Below are positions 44,680 through 52,973 of a DNA stretch of 64,000 nt, piece by piece (the stretch's first letter is position 1; each line of letters begins with the position of its first letter). Made by a program: the position numbers and the translations under genes. The notes beneath the pieces were generated by a model that ran no database searches, was not told the DNA's origin, and saw nothing but the letters and a program-made list of their open reading frames with translations. Location of the stretch: assembly GCA_028095005.1 (NCBI GenBank), contig CM051459.1:2223190-2287189 (forward strand), written 5' to 3'. This DNA comes from Rhynchospora pubera (Eukaryota > Streptophyta > Magnoliopsida > Poales > Cyperaceae).

Positions 44680-47600
44680 ATGTCCAGTGCTGGTGGCTCC
44701 CCTGAAAATCCAAATGAAATAGCATCTCCACTTGAAACTAACACCTCAAATGAAGATCAAACTTTGAAGAATTTACTCGCAGAAACTATCCAAACTATGA
44801 ACACCATGATGACCAAATTTGCTGCCCTAACTCAAGCACAACAGAACCCAAATATGTCGATACCTAACACTTTGGAAAACCAAACTGGTCCACCACCCAT
44901 TCAACCACATGAAGAACCAAATCATAATATGTTTGTCTCAGCAAATACTGTTCGGTCAGAACAATCACCTTCTCCAATTGAATTTGACCCACTAAAAGCT
45001 CGAATTGATAGAGTAGAAGCTGAACTTTCCAAAATAAAAATTGGGGGTACCAAAAGCATTTCATTTCAGGACTTATGCCCGTTTCCAAATGTATCACTGC
45101 CCGAAAACTTTAAATTACCAGAATTTGAGAAATACAATGGGGAGGGTTGTCCAGTGTCACATCTCAGAGCTTATTGTGGGGATATGGTTCCATTGAGGTC
45201 AAATGATCCGTTGCTTATTCGTTGCTTCCAAAAGAGCTTGACTGGACCAGCTCTGAAATGGTTTACCTCACTTGATTTATCGAGTCTCACGTCATTTAAT
45301 CAATTGTCAAATTTGTTTATTGACCAGTATTCGTACAACCTAGACATGGAACCTCGACGTGAGGATCTGGAATCCCTCAAACAGAATAATGGTGAGTCGT
45401 TTGGATCCTATGTGGGGAGATGGAGAGCCGTGGCAGCAAGGGTCAAGGCAAAACCCACAGACGAAGAATCCATAAACTTAATTGTAAAATCAGCCTTACC
45501 ATCATTTTCTGGTTACCTCGCAATGCAAGAACACTCCGATTTTCCGGCTTTAATTAAAGCAGGTTCTAGAATTGAGTCGGCTATAAATCAAGGATTAGTC
45601 CCAGCCTTAGGTCAGCAACCTTCCTTGCCAAATCCATTTAACGCCAAACGTACCCGAACTGACCAAAAAAGCACTGTCGCTGTTGGTATCTCAAAAAATT
45701 CAGAAGATGTCAATGCAACTTTTGAAGTATCAGCTTTCAAAAGACCTTACACGCCAAACAACTTCTACCAAAATAATAAACAGGAGGGACAGCAGAAACC
45801 AACCCAACTGAACACACAAACGGAGAACCTCACAAAAGCAGATGCTACCAATCACCCTCCTGCAAACCAATCGCAACAACCTCGAACATTTCGAAAATTT
45901 ACCCCCATTGGCGAACCAGCTAGCTCCATCCTTGCCAAGCTAGTAGAGGAGGGAAACATAGCTCTATTAAACAGACAAGTAAATCCTGGGTCACGTGGTT
46001 ATGACCCTACTGTTTTTTGCGAGTTTCACCAGAGTGTAGGCCATCATACCGACAACTGTTACAATCTCAAACATGCTATCCAAGACTTAATTGATAAGGG
46101 CTCAATCACAATCAAAGAACCAACTGCTGAAACCACTAATATCATGTCCAATCCTCTACCCCAACACCAAAAATCAGAAGAAGTAAATCCTTCACATGCT
46201 ATAAATTGTTTCGAATATGATGGTCATGGTTCTGATTTTTCTAACGACTTTATTAGCCACATAGAAGCAGAGTTAGTTAGGACTTATACTAAGCCGATTG
46301 AGGTGATGGGCGTGCAGTCGATAAACCAAACAATGCTTACAAAGTGTAGAAAACCAACTGAAGTTTTAGGGGTCAGTAAACAACAGTTTAAACCTATCGA
46401 AGTGTTGGGAGTCAGAAAGCATGCGTCTAAACCAATTGTAGTGTTGGGGCCTAAGCCAATTGAGGTTTTGGGAAAACCAGCTGTGACTGATTTGAGCAAA
46501 GTCCCTTTTGATTATAATCAATCGCACACATGTGCCGAATTGAGTAACATGACTAGGTCTGGTAGGATCTATAAACCAGCACATCTCATTTCGGATTCTC
46601 CATTTATAGAAATTAAGAATAAAGATGATGTTGAAACTCAACCCAAGAAAGATGCATCTAGTTATGATGTTGTATCACAGCTCAAGAAAACTAAAGCTGA
46701 AATTTCTGTCTGGGAATTGCTTACCAAATCCCCGACTCACTACCAAGCCTTGCAAAAAGTCTTGCAAACAGTCAATGTCCCAATTAATGTCGAGCCTAAG
46801 GACTTAGAAAAATTGGTGGCTTCAATATCAGAACCATCCCAAATCATAGCATTTTCTGATGATGAACTCCCACCTGAAAAAGAAAAACATAATAGGTCTT
46901 TGTACATAAGGGTCCAGTGCAATGGTTATCATGTCCCGTTTGTTCTTATTGACAATGGTTCTGCCTTGAATGTGTGTCCTTTACGCACAGCCATAAAAAT
47001 TGGGTTAGACCCGAAGATGTTCCGAAAAACCATGGGTGAAGTAAGGGCATTTGACAGCACAAGTAGGGAAATTATAGGGGAAATAGATTTAAAAGTGATA
47101 ATTGGACCGATCGAATTTGGGGTTACCTTCCAGGTGGTAGATATAAAATCCACATTTAATCTGATTCTGGGTAGGCCATGGTTGCATACTTACAAAGTGG
47201 TTCCTTCCAGCCTGCACCAGTGTCTTAAGTTTATTTTTAATAATGAAGTAGTGGTTATTACTGCTGAACCTGAAACAGTGATACCCCTAGAGGCTGGTTC
47301 TTTCGGCCTTAACCATCAGGTGCCTTTGATTGATGTCAATCACCCCAATCCTGAAAAGATGTTTTTGAACCTCCATAAGCAGTGGAACTATGTGCCAGGT
47401 CAGGGACTAGGAAAGATGAATCAAGGGCCAGTAAAACCATTGAACCTGACCAAAAATAAAGGAACACAAGGTTTAGGCTATGACCCGAACGAAATGGCAT
47501 TCAAATCTGGAACATTAACCACAAATACACCCTTAAAGGATACTTTTATACAAGGAGGTATTATTAGACCTGATGAAAGAGACCATGAAGGGCAGAGGGA

Positions 47601-49335
47601 GGTATTTGAAGTAAATACTTTAGACGGACTACCAGTAGATCCCATAACCGGACAGCATGTAAGGCGATTGATGGTGGAAGCAAATGCCATGCTAGGGACA
47701 CCAGTGCACCTTCCAAGCCAACCACGAGATGCCCCGTCAACTTCTGGATCTAAGCCTAGGTCAGACGCAGAACCAAAATCAGATAGTGAGGATCAGATTC
47801 AAAAGGTAATGATCATGCAATTAGAGGCTTTCCAATTGTTAATGCGACTAGTGGCTCAGGGACAAGGGGCATCAGGTATGCTGTCTCGAGGGTTGTACAT
47901 GCCACCTACCCTAGACCCATTATCCATACAATTGCAATCCCTTTTAAATAGAATTGACACTTTCTTAAATAATGTGAAAAACAAACCTGTTGAAAACAGG
48001 CCAGTAGAAAAATATGATGGCAAGTCTTGTCCAATAAAACACATGGTAGAATTCTGCAAAAAAAATGCCCCACTTAATTATGATGATGCCACACTCATCA
48101 TGCTTTTCGGTATAACTATTAAGGGGGAGGCGCGTGAATGGTATGAAAATCAAGTGGGAAGGGAATGCATGACTTGGAAGAATTTTTGCACTAACTTTTT
48201 ACACGGGTTTGCAAAAATGTGGGGTACACCTTCACTCTCTGATTTGGCGAATTTGGTACAGGAACCCACTGAAACATTTGACTTGTATATAGATAGGTGG
48301 TTTGGGGTAGCCGATCGAGTATATCAACCAGCCCTGTCCTTAGGCGAACTAATTAAAATGGCCATAAAAGGATCACGCTCCCCATTAGCTGATATACTGG
48401 CAGCACAAACTTTTCAGGGTTTTAAAGAATTAAAAGAATATGGGACAAAATATGAAAGTGCTATTTTACCCCTAGTGAAGCCCCCCTCCAAAAGAGCCCG
48501 AGAATCAAGTGACCCTCTGAACCTCCAATTATCAATGACCCCAGCCATTGAAATCCGAAACCCAAATAATCCAGCCAGTACCAGTATATATGAACCAGGT
48601 CAATATTGTGCTTTCCACCGTGTCATGGGTCACCGCACTGAATATTGTAGTGAGTTAAAAAGTATATTGAGAAGCCTTACTGGTCAAGAAGTTGCAAACC
48701 GACTAACTGGTAAGGAACCAAATAGAACTCAGTCACATAGAGATGTTAATGTAATTAATGTTGCAGAAAGTGTAATTGATCCAAGTACTCTAATTCAAGC
48801 AGTTTGTGAATGTGAACAACCTCAACCAGACCAGTCAAATGAGCCAATCATAGATGAATTTGATCCTATAAGTTTTGTTAATAGTCTTGACCCCGATGAT
48901 GATGATCTGCCAGCAGACTATTTAGAAAATTATGATGCACATGGACATGTTTATATTAACAAGAAATTACAGAAAAAGATTGCCATGCATAAAAGAATAC
49001 AAGAAGCCAGGTCAGTTCCACCTACACCTCAGCAAAATGAAGTTCGGAAGGCACAGAGACCCAAGAGAAGAAAACCCAAGTTCAAAGTGCTGAGGAAGGT
49101 CATGGCAACAAAAGACATACCAACTTATATTGAAGACACGACAGCAAGGTTGTTAAATTGCACGACCTCTGAACCAGTGGGCCCCGATGAGGATTGGCCG
49201 ATTTCTACTTCCTCGACTACCAGTACAGGTGACACACCCTTTGGTAATCACAACACGCAGGTATGCGAATCAACTTCTGTTAACAATGAGCACCAGGAGA
49301 TGCATCCTGGTTCTCTAAAAAAAAAGTCCAATTGA
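44680..49335 (+). CDS. gag-pro: Retrotransposon ORF1: Gag, protease, G-patch and second Gag-like module
   Basis: The first ATG in frame is 44680, giving 1551 aa; the frame is open from 44560. In order: a Gag core at about 143-300 ('LPEFEKYNGEG', 'ALKWFTSL', 'ESFGSYVGRWRAVAA'); a CX2HX4HX4C knuckle (Cys447, His450, His455, Cys460); five copies of a KPIEVLG-like motif (about 540-600); and an aspartic protease with Asp758 in 'LIDNGSALNV' and 'LILGRPW'. A G-patch-like segment follows (about 907-937, 'GQGLGKMNQG' and 'GLGYDP'). Then comes a second Gag-like region (about 1080-1265, 'YDGKSCPIKHM', 'GEAREWYENQ', 'ETFDLYIDRW') with another CX2HX4HX4C (Cys1310 to Cys1323). Gag forms the particle and protease cuts the polyprotein. 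The protease motif is DNGS, not the usual D[ST]G. The repeated Gag module is unusual. Confidence 0.9.
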   Translation: MSSAGGSPENPNEIASPLETNTSNEDQTLKNLLAETIQTMNTMMTKFAALTQAQQNPNMSIPNTLENQTGPPPIQPHEEPNHNMFVSANTVRSEQSPSPIEFDPLKARIDRVEAELSKIKIGGTKSISFQDLCPFPNVSLPENFKLPEFEKYNGEGCPVSHLRAYCGDMVPLRSNDPLLIRCFQKSLTGPALKWFTSLDLSSLTSFNQLSNLFIDQYSYNLDMEPRREDLESLKQNNGESFGSYVGRWRAVAARVKAKPTDEESINLIVKSALPSFSGYLAMQEHSDFPALIKAGSRIESAINQGLVPALGQQPSLPNPFNAKRTRTDQKSTVAVGISKNSEDVNATFEVSAFKRPYTPNNFYQNNKQEGQQKPTQLNTQTENLTKADATNHPPANQSQQPRTFRKFTPIGEPASSILAKLVEEGNIALLNRQVNPGSRGYDPTVFCEFHQSVGHHTDNCYNLKHAIQDLIDKGSITIKEPTAETTNIMSNPLPQHQKSEEVNPSHAINCFEYDGHGSDFSNDFISHIEAELVRTYTKPIEVMGVQSINQTMLTKCRKPTEVLGVSKQQFKPIEVLGVRKHASKPIVVLGPKPIEVLGKPAVTDLSKVPFDYNQSHTCAELSNMTRSGRIYKPAHLISDSPFIEIKNKDDVETQPKKDASSYDVVSQLKKTKAEISVWELLTKSPTHYQALQKVLQTVNVPINVEPKDLEKLVASISEPSQIIAFSDDELPPEKEKHNRSLYIRVQCNGYHVPFVLIDNGSALNVCPLRTAIKIGLDPKMFRKTMGEVRAFDSTSREIIGEIDLKVIIGPIEFGVTFQVVDIKSTFNLILGRPWLHTYKVVPSSLHQCLKFIFNNEVVVITAEPETVIPLEAGSFGLNHQVPLIDVNHPNPEKMFLNLHKQWNYVPGQGLGKMNQGPVKPLNLTKNKGTQGLGYDPNEMAFKSGTLTTNTPLKDTFIQGGIIRPDERDHEGQREVFEVNTLDGLPVDPITGQHVRRLMVEANAMLGTPVHLPSQPRDAPSTSGSKPRSDAEPKSDSEDQIQKVMIMQLEAFQLLMRLVAQGQGASGMLSRGLYMPPTLDPLSIQLQSLLNRIDTFLNNVKNKPVENRPVEKYDGKSCPIKHMVEFCKKNAPLNYDDATLIMLFGITIKGEAREWYENQVGRECMTWKNFCTNFLHGFAKMWGTPSLSDLANLVQEPTETFDLYIDRWFGVADRVYQPALSLGELIKMAIKGSRSPLADILAAQTFQGFKELKEYGTKYESAILPLVKPPSKRARESSDPLNLQLSMTPAIEIRNPNNPASTSIYEPGQYCAFHRVMGHRTEYCSELKSILRSLTGQEVANRLTGKEPNRTQSHRDVNVINVAESVIDPSTLIQAVCECEQPQPDQSNEPIIDEFDPISFVNSLDPDDDDLPADYLENYDAHGHVYINKKLQKKIAMHKRIQEARSVPPTPQQNEVRKAQRPKRRKPKFKVLRKVMATKDIPTYIEDTTARLLNCTTSEPVGPDEDWPISTSSTTSTGDTPFGNHNTQVCESTSVNNEHQEMHPGSLKKKSN
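49320..49326 (+). promoter_or_regulatory. Candidate -1 frameshift site, A AAA AAG
   Basis: Within a run of nine A, the ORF1 codons read CTA AAA AAA AAG, so the classical heptamer A_AAA_AAG is in the right phase. A -1 slip continues into ORF2, which is open from 49290. ORF1 stops at 49333-49335. Confidence 0.6.
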
Positions 49336-52300
49336 ATTGGAATTTAAGGCGTCATGTACATAGTATACTCGAAAATTCCCAAAAAATTATAAAAACGACA
49401 AAATTCAAAAAAATTATAAAAACGCAAAAATCCAAAAAAACAGAAAAACACGTTAGGCTCAAAAAAATCAGGAAAATGGAAAAATCCAGGAAAGTTAAAT
49501 ATGCAGAAAAGCAAAAAAAGAGTAGATTAGTTTTTAAAATTTCATTACGATGTAGTTTTAATTTTAGCAAATCTTGTTCTCTTTCTAAGTGTTGTTTAGA
49601 TCTTTTAGCCATAGAAGAACCTTATGAAGCTGATGATGAAGAACTCTCCACACTGATCAACCAACAAGAAAAATCAAACATGTCTACACTGGAAGAAATG
49701 GAGGAAGTAAATTTAGGAACTGATGAAGAGTCAAAATGTGTACACATAGGAACCAATTTGTCACCAGAAATGCGATCTGAACTTATCACTTTCTTGAGGG
49801 GTTATATAGATGTATTTGCATGGTCATACTCAGACATGCCGGGATTAGATGAAAATGTAGTAGTACACCGCTTACCATTAAAACCAGGGGCAAAACCAGT
49901 AAAACAAAAATTGCGTAGGCTTAAACCTGAATGGGTTTTGAAAATCAAAGAGGAAGTAATAAAACAATGTAATGCTGGTTTCTTACAAGTTTGTCCATAC
50001 CCAGAGTGGTTAGCAAATATTGTACCAGTACCAAAGAAAGATGGAAGGGTAAGGATGTGTGTAGATTATAGAAATTTAAATAAGGCCAGCCCTAAAGACG
50101 ATTTCCCTTTACCACACATTGACTTCCTTGTTGATAACACTGCTGGACATGAAATGTTGTCCCTTATGGATGGGTCTTCTGGTTATAACCAAATACAAAT
50201 GGCACAAGAAGATAAAGAAAAAACATCTTTTATAACCCCTTGGGGCGTGTTTTGTTATCGTGTAATGCCATTTGGTTTAAAAAATGCAGGTGCAACATAT
50301 CAAAGGGCCATGACTGCTCTATTTCACGACATGATGCACAAGGAAATTGAAGTTTATGTCGATGACATGATTGCCAAATCCAGAAATGCTGATGATCACA
50401 TAAAATGTCTCAAGAAGATCCTAGACAGAGCTCGAAAATACAAATTGCGCCTTAATCCGCAAAAATGCTCTTTTGGTGTTACTAAAGGTAAAGTGTTGGG
50501 CTTTATTGTCAGCCGTAGGGGAATTGAGGTTGATCAAGGTAAGGTTAAAGCCATCATGGAAATGCCGCCACCAAAAACAGAAAAGGAGGTGAGGGGTTTG
50601 CTGGGTCGTTTGCAATATATAAGTCGCTTTATTTCACAACTCACACCCACTTGTGAACCCATTTTCAAATTACTTAGAAAAAATGCACCTAAAGGATGGA
50701 ATGATGAATGCCAATATGCATTTGAAAAATTAAAATTCTACTTGTCAAACCCACCAATACTGGTACCACCTAAACCTGGGAAGCCACTTCTCCTTTACTT
50801 AACAACAACTTCGACTTCTATGGGTTGTGTATTAGGGCAGTATGATGAATCGGATAAAAAACAACACATCATATATTACTTGAGTAAATTGTTTACCTGT
50901 TGTGAAAGCCGATACACACCCATAGAAAAAATCTGTTTGTCTTTAGTATGGGCCACCCAAAGACTGAGACACTACATGTTATCTCACAAAATTCTTCTAA
51001 TATCTCGAGTTAATCCACTAAAATATCTATTTGAAAAACCAGCTCTGGTAGGTCGTAGTTCTAAATGGCTTTTACTGTTATCTGAATTTGACATCACTTA
51101 TGTTACTCAAAAGTCCATAAAAGCTCAAGCTTTGGCTGATCAGTTAGCTGATTTGGCTATTTCTGATTCCGACCCTATAAATGAAGAATTACCAGATGAT
51201 GAAATTTCATTTACCACCACCACTTATTTGTCTAGTAATCCCAGTACAATTTTACCATGGAAAGTGTACTTTGATGGTGCTGTTAATAAACATGGGAAAG
51301 GTATAGGGGCAGTCCTAGAATCTCCAAGTGGCAACAAAATTCCAGCATCTGCTAAAATTCATTTTGAATGTACCAATAATATGGCAGAATATGAAGCATG
51401 TATACTAGGACTGAAAATGGCCATAGAGCAAAAAGTTTCACATTTACATGTTTTTGGTGATTCGCTTCTCATAATCAGTCAAATAAAAGGTGAGTGGAAA
51501 ACTAGGGATGAAAAATTAATTCCATACTTTGAATATCTAGAAAAATTAACAGAAGCATTTGAGGAAATTGAATTTACTTATTTATCTCGAAATAAAAACT
51601 CATTTGCTGATGCTTTGGCCACTCTAGCTTCTTGGGTAGAATTAACCAATGATGTCATGGAAGTTCAAATAAATGGTCATGAAGAACCTGCTTACTGTTT
51701 CCAAATAGAGTCCAGTAGCTCATGTGATGATTTGCCTTGGTACCATGACATTAAAAATTACTTAGAAAACCAGTCTTTTCCCCAAAATTCTAATCAAACG
51801 GACAAGCAAGCCTTGCAGCGCTTATCCAGGCAATTTACTTTGTGTGGAGGTTACTTATATAAAAGAACTCCAAATTATGTCCTCCTCCGATGTGTCGATG
51901 AATCAGAAGCCAAAGAGATAATGCAAGAGGTACATGCTGGGGTATGTGGTCCTCATATGAATGGTATAATGTTAGCTAAAAAGGTAATGCTTCAAGGATA
52001 TTATTGGCTAACCATGGAGACAGATTGCGTTAACTTTGTAAAACGTTGTCATGATTGCCAAATTCATAGTAATCTCATCCATGCTCCTGCATCCCAATTG
52101 CATAATTTGACCTCACCTTGGCCTTTCTCGGTATGGGGAATAGATATAATTGGTAAAATAAACCCAAAAGCATCAAATGGTCATGAATTCATCCTAGTCG
52201 CCATTGATTATTTCACAAAATGGGTTGAAGCAGAGTCCTATTCCACCATTACAGCAACACATGTGGCAAAATTTATTAGGAGAAATTTAATATGTAGGTA

Positions 52301-52973
52301 TGGTGTACCCAGTGAAATTATTACAGATAATGGTACAAATTTAACTGCAAAAAAAATAGCTGATTTGTGTGAGCAGTTTAAAATCAAGCATCATCGATCA
52401 TCACCGTATCGCCCTCAGATGAATGGAGCAGTGGAGGCAGCTAACAAAAACTTAATTCGCATAATTGAGAAGATGGTGGTGACACACAGAGAATGGCACG
52501 AAATGCTCCCATATGCGTTGTGGGCCTACCGCACCTCAATGCGCACGTCCACTGGAGCCACTCCGTACTCCTTGACATACGGCATGGAGGCAGTGCTTCC
52601 TGTTGAAGTTGAAATTCCATCCTTGCGTGTTCTGATGGAGGCTAAGTTAGAGGAATCAGAATGGGTCCAATCCAGGTACGATCAGTTAAATTTAATAGAT
52701 GAGAAAAGGTTGAAAGCAATGTGTCATGCACAATGTTATCAGAAAAGAATAGCAAGGGCATATAACAAAAAGGTAAAATATCGAGAAATTAAAGAAGGGG
52801 ATTTAGTCTTAAAACAAATCAGGGGCAGTGATGGCAAATTCAAACCCAATTGGGAAGGTCCATACGTGGTCAAAGAGGTGTACACAGGAAATGCAATCAA
52901 ACTTAAAGATATGGATGGGGATGAGCACCCAGAACCTATCAATATACAATATGTAAAAAGGTATTACGCTTGA
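49326..52973 (+). CDS. pol: Retrotransposon ORF2: RT, two RNase H domains, integrase
   Basis: The frame (open from 49290) has no ATG near its start, so it is numbered here from the codon after the slippery site (1215 aa). A Lys-rich segment (about 15-65) comes first. Reverse transcriptase spans about 200-390, with YVDD at 344-347. A first RNase H follows with degenerate active site ('LLLYLTTTSTSMG' lacks the usual first Asp). A second RNase H has Asp650 (YFDGA), 'NMAEYEA' and Asp712 (GDS). Integrase has a His/Cys zinc region ('CHDCQ') and catalytic Asp940, Asp1001 and Glu1037, with the expected 35-residue gap. The C-terminal tail 'GPYVVKEV' is typical. A degenerate first and an acquired second RNase H are known for the Tat lineage. 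All catalytic motifs except RNase H 1 are intact. Expression probably needs frameshifting or splicing. Confidence 0.95.
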   Translation, partial: VQLNWNLRRHVHSILENSQKIIKTTKFKKIIKTQKSKKTEKHVRLKKIRKMEKSRKVKYAEKQKKSRLVFKISLRCSFNFSKSCSLSKCCLDLLAIEEPYEADDEELSTLINQQEKSNMSTLEEMEEVNLGTDEESKCVHIGTNLSPEMRSELITFLRGYIDVFAWSYSDMPGLDENVVVHRLPLKPGAKPVKQKLRRLKPEWVLKIKEEVIKQCNAGFLQVCPYPEWLANIVPVPKKDGRVRMCVDYRNLNKASPKDDFPLPHIDFLVDNTAGHEMLSLMDGSSGYNQIQMAQEDKEKTSFITPWGVFCYRVMPFGLKNAGATYQRAMTALFHDMMHKEIEVYVDDMIAKSRNADDHIKCLKKILDRARKYKLRLNPQKCSFGVTKGKVLGFIVSRRGIEVDQGKVKAIMEMPPPKTEKEVRGLLGRLQYISRFISQLTPTCEPIFKLLRKNAPKGWNDECQYAFEKLKFYLSNPPILVPPKPGKPLLLYLTTTSTSMGCVLGQYDESDKKQHIIYYLSKLFTCCESRYTPIEKICLSLVWATQRLRHYMLSHKILLISRVNPLKYLFEKPALVGRSSKWLLLLSEFDITYVTQKSIKAQALADQLADLAISDSDPINEELPDDEISFTTTTYLSSNPSTILPWKVYFDGAVNKHGKGIGAVLESPSGNKIPASAKIHFECTNNMAEYEACILGLKMAIEQKVSHLHVFGDSLLIISQIKGEWKTRDEKLIPYFEYLEKLTEAFEEIEFTYLSRNKNSFADALATLASWVELTNDVMEVQINGHEEPAYCFQIESSSSCDDLPWYHDIKNYLENQSFPQNSNQTDKQALQRLSRQFTLCGGYLYKRTPNYVLLRCVDESEAKEIMQEVHAGVCGPHMNGIMLAKKVMLQGYYWLTMETDCVNFVKRCHDCQIHSNLIHAPASQLHNLTSPWPFSVWGIDIIGKINPKASNGHEFILVAIDYFTKWVEAESYSTITATHVAKFIRRNLICRYGVPSEIITDNGTNLTAKKIADLCEQFKIKHHRSSPYRPQMNGAVEAANKNLIRIIEKMVVTHREWHEMLPYALWAYRTSMRTSTGATPYSLTYGMEAVLPVEVEIPSLRVLMEAKLEESEWVQSRYDQLNLIDEKRLKAMCHAQCYQKRIARAYNKKVKYREIKEGDLVLKQIRGSDGKFKPNWEGPYVVKEVYTGNAIKLKDMDGDEHPEPINIQYVKRYYA

